Origin: JAEUMD01 sp036768475
Lineage (GTDB): Bacteria > Pseudomonadota > Alphaproteobacteria > Rhizobiales > Hyphomicrobiaceae
Length of the DNA stretch: 64,000 nucleotides
Direction: 5' to 3'
Assembly: GCA_036768475.1 (NCBI GenBank)
Contig: DAIPMW010000002.1
Span: forward strand, 124,001-188,000
This document shows positions 36,407 to 45,433 of this stretch, one piece after another. Position 1 is the stretch's first letter. Each line of letters begins with the position of its first letter. The notes under the pieces are model-generated. The model was not told the DNA's origin and made no database searches. It saw only the letters and a program-made list of their open reading frames with translations. Position numbers and translations under genes: made by a program.

Positions 36407-37450
36407 TTACGCCGCAGCCGGAACCCCTGCCGACGCCAGCTCGCGAAACGAGATGAGCCTCTTGCGGTCGGCATCCCAAAGCTTGAGCCTGATGAGGCCG
36501 AAACTGCCGCCGAGCGTGATGCGCCGTACCTCGCGCAACTCGGGATAATCCCGGATGAGTTCAGGTAGCCGGTAATACGGGACACGGCTGTAGAGGTGAT
36601 GGATGTGATGGATGCCGATATTGGCGGTCACCCAGGACAACACCTTGGGCAGATCGAGGTAGGAGCTGCCATAAAGCGCGGCATCCTGATGAGACCACTG
36701 GTCCGTCTCTTCCCAGAACGTGTCCTCGAACTGGTGCTGCACGTAGAACAGATAGACGCCGATGGTTGCGGCAATGGCAACGATTGTTAAATGTACCATC
36801 ACGAATGGCCATATGCCGATCAGCCATATCATTAGACCGAACAGCACGGCGATCGAAAGATTGGTCGTCATGGCGCTCAGCCAGGGACGCCATCCAGCTT
36901 TCATCTGGCCGATCGGCAGGCGCTGCTGCAGCATGAACACGAACGAGGGACCGAGCCCGAACATGACGAGCGGACTGCGATAAACCCTGTACATGAAGCG
37001 CCGCCAGGACGGCTTCGCCAAGTATTCCTTCACCGTCCATGTTTCGATATCGCCGACGCCGCGCGCGTCGAGGTTGCCCGAGTTGGCATGATGTGTTGCG
37101 TGGTTGCGTCGCCACACGTCATAGGGCGTCAATGTGAAAACGCCGATCACGCGGCCGATCCAATCGTTGGTCTGGCGGGTCCTGAAGAATGCATAGTGAC
37201 CGCAGTCGTGCTGAATGAGGAAGAGACGGACGAGCATCGCCGCTGCGGGAATCGCAATGAGAAGTGTCAGCCAGTAGCTGATGGAAAGCGCGGCCCACGC
37301 TACTGCCCACAAAATCAGAAAGGGGATTGTGGTAATCACGATCTCGATGATGGAGCGTCGCACGCTTGGTTCACGGTAGCGTGCGACAATGGCAAGCCAG
37401 TCGCGTCCCTTGATAGGATCCGCGCCCGCAGCAGTGTTGGCCTGTTTCAA
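36407..37450 (-). CDS. Membrane fatty acid desaturase
   Basis: A 347-residue integral-membrane di-iron desaturase. Three histidine boxes are present: HDCGH (residues 81-85), HATHH (117-121) and HHIHH near residue 280 (ANIGIHHIHHLYSRVPYYRL). Hydrophobic helix pairs lie between them. The layout matches acyl-lipid omega-6/delta-12-type desaturases; regioselectivity cannot be read from sequence. The start is taken as TTG 37450, where GGAGGG stands about 5-8 bases upstream. The frame extends to a GTG at 37504 without a site. It probably adjusts membrane fluidity. Confidence 0.9.
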   Translation of the reverse strand: MKQANTAAGADPIKGRDWLAIVARYREPSVRRSIIEIVITTIPFLILWAVAWAALSISYWLTLLIAIPAAAMLVRLFLIQHDCGHYAFFRTRQTNDWIGRVIGVFTLTPYDVWRRNHATHHANSGNLDARGVGDIETWTVKEYLAKPSWRRFMYRVYRSPLVMFGLGPSFVFMLQQRLPIGQMKAGWRPWLSAMTTNLSIAVLFGLMIWLIGIWPFVMVHLTIVAIAATIGVYLFYVQHQFEDTFWEETDQWSHQDAALYGSSYLDLPKVLSWVTANIGIHHIHHLYSRVPYYRLPELIRDYPELREVRRITLGGSFGLIRLKLWDADRKRLISFRELASAGVPAAA

Positions 37451-38039
37451 ACTCTCCCTCCGAATCTTCCGTAGCCGGTTCGGTCTCCCTGGAGACAGCA
37501 ACACCGGAGCCGCGCACGACCCTGCGTATCAAGAATCGCGCAAGGACACATATCCACCTTGTGTGACTATCCCAATCGGTCTGATTTGACCACGCCTATG
37601 CGCCGGTAGGATATGATTATCCAGTGCCACGCGTCGTCTCGCTTCTGCGAGAAGCCGAACGCCTTGAGCCCGCGGCACGCAGTTGCGCTTTCCTCCACCG
37701 GAGGGGACAATCGGCAGTACGGACGAGCCGCGGCAGCTACCTTTAAAGCAGCGATTGAAAAGGTGCCGATTTCCTGCCTCACATCGCAGCGATCCCGGAA
37801 GGGCCTTATGCTGATGCATTCAGAGCTTCGGTCGCCCGCCGCGGGACATCGAATTCCATCGGAAGGATTATCGGGCAATGTTGGCGGAAATCGTCCCGTC
37901 CACACTGCCGTTCTGTAAATTTCTTTCACACGTCCGGTCGTGGCACGGAGCGGCGCCGGTGCGATTGCACCAGCGCCCCGGTTTCGAAGGTTATTGCAAC
38001 GCCTGCCCGGCAGCACTTAGAGCCTGATCGGCTAATGCA
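37451..38039. other. Gene-free stretch between desaturase and dodecin
   Basis: About 590 bases without a supported gene. Open frames on both strands (for example 37529-37819 minus and 37613-37918 plus) have no ribosome-binding site and no protein-like pattern. A fragment of repeat module C (TTAGAGCCTGATCGGCT) lies at 38018-38033, six bases from the dodecin stop codon. The desaturase promoter must be at the left end. Confidence 0.6.
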
Positions 38040-38246
38040 CTAATTGATGACTTCGAACGTCAGCTTGGCTGTGATGCGGTAGGTTTTCAGCTTGCCATTG
38101 GCATCGACGGTCGCGGAAAAATCCTGAATCCAGATCGATTTGATACCCTTGACAGTCTGGGATGCTTCCTTGATCGCCTTCTCGGCGGCATCTTCCCAGC
38201 TTTTGTCGCTCTCGGCCATCAATTCAATGACTTTGTTGACGCTCAT
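38040..38246 (-). CDS. Dodecin (flavin-binding protein)
   Basis: A 68-residue protein of the dodecin family, which forms hollow dodecamers that bind and store flavins. Signs are VNKVIELMAESDKSWEDAA, AIKEASQTVKGIKSIW and the closing strand TYRITAKLTFEV. The length equals the family norm. AGAAGGAG stands before the ATG. It is a stand-alone gene; a fragment of a mosaic repeat lies just past its stop. Confidence 0.93.
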   Translation of the reverse strand: MSVNKVIELMAESDKSWEDAAEKAIKEASQTVKGIKSIWIQDFSATVDANGKLKTYRITAKLTFEVIN

Positions 38247-38313
38247 CGGTGGCTCCTTCTGTTACGCATGAAGGGGGAAGTGCGGCTATAGCGTAAGCCG
38301 GATCTTGATCCTA

Positions 38314-38470
38314 AAGCATGTTGAGCTGAAGTGTGCAGCGGTTCAGCGTGAAAAAACATTCTCACTACAAAAGCATGTTTAGCTGAAGTGTGCAGTACTT
38401 CAGCGTGAAAAACATGCTCACTACATATGACTGGATCGTGTGAGTGGTTCCGTCAAACATGAACGGGATC
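38314..38470. repeat. Mosaic intergenic repeat: two A modules in tandem, then B
   Basis: Module A occurs twice in direct order, 38314-38363 and 38371-38419 (AGCATGTTGAGCTGAAGTG, then AGCATGTTTAGCTGAAGTG; each ends near ACATTCTC or ACATGCTC). Module B follows at 38432-38470 (CTGGATCGTGTGAGTGG to AACATGAACGGGATC). This is the only tandem duplication of a module in the window. It lies upstream of the dodecin gene. Confidence 0.85.
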
Positions 38471-38612
38471 AAAAGCCTGATCGTTCGAGCCCTGCTAAGC
38501 AAACTCCATGAGGATCGACCCGTTCCCGCCTTGCCTGTGCAAAAAAGACGAATGACGTGGCGATCGCGGCAAATGTGTCAATCGCATAGCGATGCGGTCG
38601 CGGTACGCAGGC

Positions 38613-38981
38613 TCACATCGAGATGCCCAGCAGAATCAGACCCGCTAGCATCGACACGTTCATGAGGCTCGACAGGTTGACGTCGCCGAACTCCTTGACG
38701 CGGATTTCGCGAATAACCTGCACCTCGCGCACCCGCTCGCGTTCGGGGCCGCCGGCCATTGTTTCGACGCCGCGCAACGCGTTCCATCCCCATCGGCCTA
38801 TCGCCCGTACGCCGCGCCAGGCCTCCAGCGGTGCCCGCCGCCAGCCATATCGATACGCGTAATAGGCAAGCACAAGGACGATGATCTGCAGTGCCGTTGA
38901 TACCCAGCCGCCGATTAAAAGCCAGATCAGGCTCCAGATCGCCGACAAGATCCACAAAACGACGCCCAGCAGGGTTTCCAT
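38613..38981 (-). CDS. Small membrane protein upstream of glyQ
   Basis: A 122-residue protein with two N-terminal hydrophobic helices (LGVVLWILSAIWSLIWLLIG, TALQIIVLVLAYYAYRYGW), a basic/aromatic linker (RRAPLEAWRGVRAIGRWGW), a charged helix (REVQVIREIRVKEF) and a third hydrophobic helix at the end (MLAGLILLGISM). AGGAGCG precedes the ATG. It is divergent from glyQ, 150 bases apart. The function is unknown. Confidence 0.8.
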   Translation of the reverse strand: METLLGVVLWILSAIWSLIWLLIGGWVSTALQIIVLVLAYYAYRYGWRRAPLEAWRGVRAIGRWGWNALRGVETMAGGPERERVREVQVIREIRVKEFGDVNLSSLMNVSMLAGLILLGISM

Positions 38982-39131
38982 ATGTTCGCTCCTGACACAT
39001 GGCGTGGTGGGCAGAGCGGCCCCGAACCGCTAATACACGCTGGGGCCGCCGCCCTCGACATGCATTTCTCGAGTGACGGAGTGGCGATTTTGCGTATATT
39101 GCGCCGCCAAAAAGATAATTTCAGGCCAGAG

Positions 39132-40106
<975 letters not shown>

Positions 40107-40109
<3 letters not shown>

Positions 40110-40208
40110 AGCCTGTTGAGCTGAAGTGTGCAGCACTTCAGCGTGAAAAACATACTCACTACACATGACCGGATCGCGTCAGTAATTCCGTCAAACATGA
40201 ACGCGATC
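40107..40208. repeat. Mosaic intergenic repeat: modules A and B at the glyQ stop
   Basis: Module A begins with the TAG stop of glyQ (TAGAGCCTGTTGAGCTGAAG) and runs to about 40157 (GTGAAAAACATACTC). Module B is at 40171-40208 (CCGGATCGCGTCAGTAATTCC to CATGAACGCGATC). Because the arms are conserved on both sides, the element can form two successive hairpins just after glyQ and could serve as its transcript end. Confidence 0.85.
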
Positions 40209-40369
40209 TTTACGGCGAGGGCTGCGTGCGCTGGAATTCTGCCTTCAACCCGGGTCGGACTCGATAGGCGACCTGTGTCGAGGCTGCTTTTTCCTCAAGT
40301 CGCACAGACTGGCCTCATTGCGTGATAGAATACATTTTGTGCCTGCTGGAAGAATGACAGCCAGGAGTA

Positions 40370-41206
40370 ATGCTCGTGCAGACCCATATTGTGAAGGGTG
40401 CGGACGGGATCAACCTGCATGCTCGCGAGTGGGGCCGACCTGCCGGCATTCCGATCCTGCTCATCCATGGCTGGTCGCAAAGTCACCTCAGCTGGTCGAA
40501 GCAGTGTGACGAACTGGGACAGAGAGGGTACCGCGTCGTTGCCCTTGATCTGCGCGGCCACGGTATGTCGGATGCGCCATTGCAGGCCGACCAGTACATC
40601 GATGGCAACAAATGGGCCGATGACATTGCCGCCGTCATTGATCAGGTGGCGCTTGACAAGCCGATCCTGGTCGGCTGGTCGTATGGCGGTTATGTCGTCT
40701 TGGATTACGTACACAAGTACGGGCAGGACAAGATCGCAGGCATAAACTTCGTCGCTGCGGCGGTTATCTTGGGCAAAAAGGCAAGCGGCCCGCTCATTGG
40801 CCCTGGCTTCCTTGAGAACGCTCCTGGAGCGTGCCATCCAGATCTGCCGACGAACATTGCTGCGATACGCGGTTTATTGCGTGCATGTGTCGCCAAACCA
40901 ATTGATCGGGACGACTTCGAGGTCATGCTGGCCCACAACATGGTTGTGCATCCGCAGGTACGCGGCTTCCTGCTCCAGCGTGAGCTTGACTTCACGCCGG
41001 TGCTGGAAGGGATCAAAGTTCCCGTCCTGGCCACGCATGGCCGCTCGGACATCGTCGTGCTACCCGCGATGACAGAGCACATCCTTGAGCATTGCGACGG
41101 GGCGCGAGTCTCATGGTTCGATGATGTGGGGCATGCGCCCTTCATTGAAGAGCCCGAACGCTTCAATCGCGAGCTGATAGCCTTTGCGGAACGGGCAAAT
41201 GGCTGA
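40370..41206 (+). CDS. Alpha/beta hydrolase
   Basis: A 278-residue cytoplasmic hydrolase. The oxyanion motif is LLIHGWSQSHLSW, the nucleophile is Ser104 in VGWSYGGYVV, the acid is in THGRSDIVVLP, and the histidine is in DVGHAPFIEEPERFN. The lid part (residues about 125-190) is poorly conserved. The fold resembles haloperoxidase- and esterase-type hydrolases, and no cofactor or halide residue can be named, so the substrate is open. GGAG precedes ATG 40370. A VOC protein and an SRPBCC protein follow on the same strand; they may form a small operon. Confidence 0.88.
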   Translation: MLVQTHIVKGADGINLHAREWGRPAGIPILLIHGWSQSHLSWSKQCDELGQRGYRVVALDLRGHGMSDAPLQADQYIDGNKWADDIAAVIDQVALDKPILVGWSYGGYVVLDYVHKYGQDKIAGINFVAAAVILGKKASGPLIGPGFLENAPGACHPDLPTNIAAIRGLLRACVAKPIDRDDFEVMLAHNMVVHPQVRGFLLQRELDFTPVLEGIKVPVLATHGRSDIVVLPAMTEHILEHCDGARVSWFDDVGHAPFIEEPERFNRELIAFAERANG

Positions 41207-41231
41207 TGCGTTTCATCCCGAAGAGGGAAAT

Positions 41232-41621
41232 ATGGTCGTCGAATACAACCACACGATCGTCTGGTCGCGCGATGCCAAGGCCTCGGCAAGATTCCTCTCC
41301 GGGATCCTCGGCCTTCCCGAACCCGGCCGCATTTACATTTTCGAGGTGGTAACGACGGCGAACGGCGTGAACGTCGATTTCGCCAATGCCGAAGGTGAGA
41401 TCACGCCTCAGCACCACGCGTTCCTGGTCAGTGAGCCGGAGTTTGACGAAATCTTCGGCCGAATTAAAGCGCGCGGATTGGACTACTGGGCCGACCCGTC
41501 ACGAACAAAACCAGGTGAGATCAATCATAACGAAGGCGGCCGTGGCGTCTATTTCCATGACCCCAGCGGCCATCTCCTGGAGATCTTAACCAGACCTTAT
41601 GGCAGTGCCGGCGGGGGTTGA
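41232..41621 (+). CDS. VOC (glyoxalase/dioxygenase superfamily) protein
   Basis: A 129-residue protein of the vicinal-oxygen-chelate fold: EYNHTIVWSRDAKASARFLS, HHAFLVSEPEFDEIFGRI and GVYFHDPSGHLLEILTRPYG. Metal-ligand candidates are the histidine in NHTIVW, the histidine pair in QHHAF and the glutamate in LLEIL. The reaction is unknown; members range from isomerases to resistance proteins. ATG 41232 follows AAGAGGG and gives the usual family length; ATG 41199 would add 11 residues. It starts 25 bases after the hydrolase stop. Confidence 0.85.
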   Translation: MVVEYNHTIVWSRDAKASARFLSGILGLPEPGRIYIFEVVTTANGVNVDFANAEGEITPQHHAFLVSEPEFDEIFGRIKARGLDYWADPSRTKPGEINHNEGGRGVYFHDPSGHLLEILTRPYGSAGGG

Positions 41622-41658
41622 ACGATTGGCGCGTCCGCCAGGGAAGCAGGAGATCGAC

Positions 41659-42102
41659 ATGCCAAACACGATACGTCTTCACCGCGTTCTGCGAGCCCCG
41701 GCCGAAAGGGTCTATCGCGCTTTCACCTCGCCTGAGGCCTTGGTCAAATGGCTTCCGCCGAACGGTTTTACCGGCATAATGCACCAATTCGATGCGCGGG
41801 TCGGCGGCACTTACAGGATGTCATTCCGCAATATGGCAAGCGGTGAAAGTCACTCGTTCTCCGCCACGTATCTCGAACTCGTGCCACACCAGCGCATCGT
41901 CCACACCGACAGGTTCGATGATCCCAATCTGCCGGGCGATATGATGGTTGAGGTGACACTTGACCAGGTGCCTTCTGGAACCGAACTCAGCGTCGTGCAG
42001 CACAATATCCCGGACCCAATTCCGCCGGATGCCTGTCTCATCGGCTGGCATCAGTCGCTCATTTTGCTCGCCCTGCTCGTCGAGACCGAGCCGGGCGGAT
42101 AG
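41659..42102 (+). CDS. SRPBCC (AHSA1-like) protein
   Basis: A 147-residue protein of the START/Bet v1-type AHSA1 group: IRLHRVLRAPAERVYRAFTS at the start, WLPPNGFTGIMHQFDARVGG, YLELVPHQRIVHTDRFDD and VTLDQVPSGTELSVVQ. Such domains bind hydrophobic ligands in a deep pocket. Two HQ and GWHQSL motifs near the C-terminal helix are family-typical. AGGAG precedes ATG 41659. It probably belongs to the same transcript as the VOC and hydrolase genes. Confidence 0.88.
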   Translation: MPNTIRLHRVLRAPAERVYRAFTSPEALVKWLPPNGFTGIMHQFDARVGGTYRMSFRNMASGESHSFSATYLELVPHQRIVHTDRFDDPNLPGDMMVEVTLDQVPSGTELSVVQHNIPDPIPPDACLIGWHQSLILLALLVETEPGG

Positions 42103-42204
42103 TCGAGGTATTCGCGAAGCCGGGCGTTTCCACAGATCGTGGTCGATGCGCGCGCAGCGGCCTTGCTTCTCCTGCATGACGAAGGAGCGCGGTTTGTCGT
42201 CAAC

Positions 42205-42357
42205 TCACCGAATGAATGCGAAATAGGCGTATACGAACACTGCCGCCACGAATGCAAGCGCCAGCGAGGTCAGCAGGATGCGAATGAGGCCTTCTCTTGA
42301 GCCCTGCCGCGCTTCAGTCGGTGTAACAACCTGTTGATTATTGTCAGTCTTGCGCAC
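42205..42357 (-). CDS. Small single-span membrane protein (50 residues)
   Basis: A 50-codon gene found by reading the gap; it is shorter than the usual open-frame cut-off. The frame starts at GTG (complement of 42355-42357) with GAGG five bases upstream. It encodes a polar N-terminus (RKTDNNQQVVTPTEARQG), one strong membrane helix (LIRILLTSLALAFVAAVFVY) and the end AYFAFIR before TGA. The polar-then-helix layout is common among tiny inner-membrane proteins of Hyphomicrobiales. It lies opposite to the SRPBCC gene and has no known function. Confidence 0.6.
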   Translation of the reverse strand: MRKTDNNQQVVTPTEARQGSREGLIRILLTSLALAFVAAVFVYAYFAFIR

Positions 42358-42564
42358 GAGATCCTCACAACCAAAGATGACATCGAAATAACGCCGCGCT
42401 TCCTATCTGTGTTCCATTGTTTGCCAGCAGAGCCGAGAACCACAAAATCGATACGTGCTTGCTGCTGACGGTCAGTCTCCAATCGCAGGGCCGAAGCCAC
42501 CGATGGACCCTCCGCTAAAAATCGCCTACTTGGGCTTGGGTGCAGTCGAAGCGGATACGCGACC

Positions 42565-43491
42565 ATGTCGACAATTATCTCGGTGTCGGGACTATCGAAG
42601 ACCTACGACTTGGGCTTTGAGGCGCTGAAGGCGGTCGATCTCGATATCCGCCAGGGCGAGATTTTCGCCCTGCTCGGCCCGAACGGTGCGGGCAAAACCA
42701 CGTTGATCAATGTGGTGTGCGGGCTTATCCGCCCGACCGCCGGCAAGGTCACGGTCGAGGGGCGCGATATCGTCAGCGACTACCGAGCCGTACGCTCGCT
42801 GATCGGTCTCGTACCGCAAGAACTTTCGACCGATATGTTCGAGACCGTTTGGGCAACTGTCAGCTTTTCGCGCGGACTGTTCGGCAAAGGGCGCGATCCC
42901 GCCCATATCGAGCGGGTGCTGCGCACGCTCTCGCTGTGGGACAAGAAGGACAACAAAATTCTCACCCTGTCCGGGGGTATGAAACGCCGCGTATTGATTG
43001 CCAAAGCGCTCGCACACGAACCGCGAATTCTGTTTCTCGATGAGCCGACGGCGGGCGTTGACGTCGAGTTGCGCCGAGACATGTGGCAGGTGGTGCGGGC
43101 GATGCGCGAGACGGGTGTCACCATCATTCTCACCACACACTATATCGAGGAAGCCGAGCAGATGGCTGATCGTATCGGTATCATCGCCAAGGGCCAGATC
43201 CTGCTCGTCGAGGGTAAGACAGAGCTCATGCGCAAGCTGGGACAGAAGCAGCTCATTCTCCGTCTGGCCCAGCCTCTCGCCATGCTTCCCGAGGCACTCA
43301 GCCGTCACGCGCTGCAACTCGCAACCGATGGCCATGCGCTCACATACACATACGACACACAGTCCGAGCGAACCGGCATTACAGCATTGCTCAATGACTT
43401 GCGCGAGGTCGGTGTGCAGTTCAATGACCTGGAGACAACTCAGCGCTCGCTGGAGGAAATTTTCGTCGATCTTGTGCAGCAGGCGAGATGA
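42565..43491 (+). CDS. ABC transporter ATP-binding protein (ABC-2 exporter type)
   Basis: A 308-residue ATPase of the DrrA/NodI-like exporter class. Walker A is LLGPNGAGKTTLINVVCGL, the signature is LTLSGGMKRRVLIAKAL, Walker B is ILFLDEPTAGVD and the switch histidine is in LTTHYIEEAEQ. A C-terminal domain of about 80 residues follows, as usual in exporters. The permease gene starts about 20 bases later, forming a two-gene export system. The substrate cannot be deduced; polyketide, lipid or polysaccharide export are all possible. Confidence 0.93.
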   Translation: MSTIISVSGLSKTYDLGFEALKAVDLDIRQGEIFALLGPNGAGKTTLINVVCGLIRPTAGKVTVEGRDIVSDYRAVRSLIGLVPQELSTDMFETVWATVSFSRGLFGKGRDPAHIERVLRTLSLWDKKDNKILTLSGGMKRRVLIAKALAHEPRILFLDEPTAGVDVELRRDMWQVVRAMRETGVTIILTTHYIEEAEQMADRIGIIAKGQILLVEGKTELMRKLGQKQLILRLAQPLAMLPEALSRHALQLATDGHALTYTYDTQSERTGITALLNDLREVGVQFNDLETTQRSLEEIFVDLVQQAR

Positions 43492-43508
43492 ATGGGGGGA
43501 ACGATACG

Positions 43509-44270
43509 ATGAACCTGACGGCCGTTCGCGCCATATATCTGTTCGAGATGCACCGCTGGGGGCGAACTCTGCTGCAGAGCATCCTCTCGCCCGTGCTCTC
43601 GACGTCGCTTTATTTCGTCGTTTTTGGCAGCGCCATTGGCTCACGCATCGCGCAGATCGACGGTATCAGCTATGGCGCTTTCATCGTGCCCGGCCTGATC
43701 ATGCTTCTGATTCTGACCGAGAGCACGTCGAATGCGTCGTTTGGCATCTATTTTCCGCGCTTCACGGGCACGATCTACGAGATCCTGTCAGCGCCGGTGT
43801 CGGCGTTGGAGATCGTGCTCGGTTATGTCGGCGCGGCGGCCACCAAGTCTGTAATCCTCGGCCTCATCGTGTTGGCGACGGCCGGGCTATTCGTGCCCAT
43901 CCGTATTGCCCATCCCGTCTGGATGCTGGCCTTTCTCATTTTGACCGCCGTAACGTTCAGCCTCCTGGGCTTCATCATTGGCATTTGGGCCGACGGCTTC
44001 GAGAAGCTGCAAGTCATCCCACTGCTCGTCATTACACCGCTGACGTTCCTCGGTGGTACGTTCTACTCAGTCGGCATGCTGCCGCCGTTGTGGCAAAAGC
44101 TGACGCTGCTCAACCCGATCGTCTATTTAATCAGTGGCTTTCGATGGAGCTTCTATGAGATCTCCGACGTGCAGGTCGGCATCAGCATCGGCGCGACGTT
44201 CAGTTTCATGGCGCTTTGTCTCGCGGTCATCTGGTGGATGTTCCGAACCGGCTACCGGCTGAAGCCCTGA
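43509..44270 (+). CDS. ABC-2 type transporter permease
   Basis: A 253-residue inner-membrane permease with six helices: LQSILSPVLSTSLYFVVFG, the IVPGLIMLLILTESTSNASF segment with the family motif, and the later PLLVITPLTFLGGTFYSVGM. The PLTFLGGTFYS signature is typical of ABC-2 permeases. ATG 43509 has a GGGGGGAA site upstream; ATG 43488, which overlaps the ATPase gene, is the alternative start. It pairs with the ATPase just before it to form the exporter. Confidence 0.92.
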   Translation: MNLTAVRAIYLFEMHRWGRTLLQSILSPVLSTSLYFVVFGSAIGSRIAQIDGISYGAFIVPGLIMLLILTESTSNASFGIYFPRFTGTIYEILSAPVSALEIVLGYVGAAATKSVILGLIVLATAGLFVPIRIAHPVWMLAFLILTAVTFSLLGFIIGIWADGFEKLQVIPLLVITPLTFLGGTFYSVGMLPPLWQKLTLLNPIVYLISGFRWSFYEISDVQVGISIGATFSFMALCLAVIWWMFRTGYRLKP

Positions 44271-44322
44271 ATTCATATGTCTGGTGAGTTCTCTGTCAGC
44301 CAGTCATCGCGCTTGGCTCGCA

Positions 44323-44796
44323 TCACTCCGCCGCTGCGGGTACGTCGCGGCGTCCGAGCATCTGGTAGGCGGTGCTGATCCGTTCGAACATCCGGTTCAT
44401 GTAGTCGGCCACTTCCGCCGGAAGCCGCACCGTATTGAACTGATCGGGGTGGTATTGCTTGGCAAGACGTGCATATGCGGCACGAACCGCATCGTGGTTC
44501 GCGCCCGCCGGGATCCCCAGGACGACATACGGATTATCGCTCTCCACCGCCTTCGGCTGATCCAGCTTCGGCGGCTTCTTGGCTTTCGTTTCGGTGAGTT
44601 CGACCACACTGTCCTTCGCGACGAATTTCGGCGTGCCATCCGCATCTTCGAATTCCAGGAAGCGGTTGGAGCCGTTCAGCTGCTTGATCAGCTGTGAGCC
44701 GTAAGGCACGGTCACCTTGCCGAACACGCGCCTGCCGTCGTTCATCAGGAGTTCGACGGCAAGCTGTACGTCGTTGGAGCCTTCATTCTGGAACAT
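44323..44796 (-). CDS. J-domain protein
   Basis: A 157-residue protein with a C-terminal J domain. The NPYVVLGIPAGANHDAVRAAY helix and the HPD motif in KQYHPDQFN are clear, so it should stimulate the ATPase of DnaK. The N-terminal 75 residues (LAVELLMNDGRRVFGKVTVP, NRFLEFEDADG) form a small beta domain that is not part of DnaJ itself. It lacks the glycine-rich and zinc domains of full DnaJ, so it is a type III co-chaperone. It converges on the permease gene. Confidence 0.88.
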   Translation of the reverse strand: MFQNEGSNDVQLAVELLMNDGRRVFGKVTVPYGSQLIKQLNGSNRFLEFEDADGTPKFVAKDSVVELTETKAKKPPKLDQPKAVESDNPYVVLGIPAGANHDAVRAAYARLAKQYHPDQFNTVRLPAEVADYMNRMFERISTAYQMLGRRDVPAAAE

Positions 44797-44928
44797 CGCT
44801 CAAATCCGGAAATTTCGATTACGCCCAATATTCGAGAGGGCGCTGAAAAAACAGTTTAGTGACATCGCTGAATCTGTGTTGAGACTTGTGCCAGTATCGA
44901 ACAGGCCGCACGTAGGTGAGGGCGGCGA

Positions 44929-45003
44929 GATCGCGTTCATGTCGGACGGAAATATGAACGCGATCCAGCACCTTGTTTTGAGCATGTTTTTCGCGCTGAT
45001 CCT
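44929..45003. repeat. Mosaic intergenic repeat: module B and the left half of A
   Basis: Module B is at 44929-44964 (GATCGCGTTCATGTCGG, then ATATGAACGCGATC). The left half of module A follows (GAGCATGTTTTTCGCGCTGA at about 44980-44999), after which the similarity stops. The frame through this copy remains open past the breakpoint and codes for a hydrophobic stretch (see the small candidate gene here). Confidence 0.8.
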
Positions 45004-45034
45004 GCTGGCCGTCCTGGTCCAGGCCTTCAATTGA
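44939..45034 (+). CDS. Candidate 31-residue membrane peptide derived from a repeat
   Basis: An open frame from ATG 44939 to TGA 45032-45034. The first half is repeat sequence (MSDGNMNAIQHLVLSMFF), and the second half continues as a hydrophobic helix (ALILLAVLVQAFN) after the repeat ends. The product would be a single-span membrane peptide. The ribosome-binding region is weak (GGCGGCGAG). Related frames occur in other repeat copies, so the reading frame could be an accident of repeat sequence. Low confidence. Confidence 0.25.
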   Translation: MSDGNMNAIQHLVLSMFFALILLAVLVQAFN

Positions 45035-45178
45035 GCCGCCGTGTCGGGGCTCACGCCTGCAAATGAGGCGCCTGTTGGGCAAACAAATCGTGGCGGGTGC
45101 AGCCCCCCTGCGCTAGAAGGGCGTGACTGGATGACCGGCCCTGCCCCCGGGGGGCCACGAAGGCTCGGGAGACCGCTG

Positions 45179-45400
45179 ATGATCCCTGCAAAAATCGCTG
45201 GCGCCCTCATTCTCGCAATTCCGCTGTTGCTGATCGCCTGGATTGCACTGCGCCGCCAGCGCCCCGTTCTGCTCTTCGCCTTGGCAATGATCCTGGTCGG
45301 CGTCGGCTACCTGATGACAACGGGTGCCACCGACGATATCGCCCATCTCGTATTTGGTGAGCCTGCCGCTGCCCCGCCTGTGGTCCAGCCCACCAATTGA
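45179..45400 (+). CDS. Small membrane protein before glyS
   Basis: A 73-residue protein with two membrane helices (IAGALILAIPLLLIAWIALR and PVLLFALAMILVGVGYLM) and a short alanine/proline tail (GEPAAAPPVVQPTN). GGGAG precedes ATG 45179. It starts 33 bases before glyS, and small membrane genes occur between glyQ and glyS in related genomes (from memory). It is likely to be co-transcribed with glyS. Function unknown. Confidence 0.75.
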   Translation: MIPAKIAGALILAIPLLLIAWIALRRQRPVLLFALAMILVGVGYLMTTGATDDIAHLVFGEPAAAPPVVQPTN

Positions 45401-45433
45401 TCCCAACTTCTTCACCTGACGACTGCGAATGTC

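Noticed and set aside
37529..37918. Overlapping open frames on both strands between desaturase and dodecin
   Set aside because: No ribosome-binding site, no family pattern, and neither has a coherent codon pattern.
38314..38470. Direct repeats read as a possible CRISPR array
   Set aside because: Only two units, palindromic, without regular spacers or cas genes; they are modules of the mosaic repeat family.
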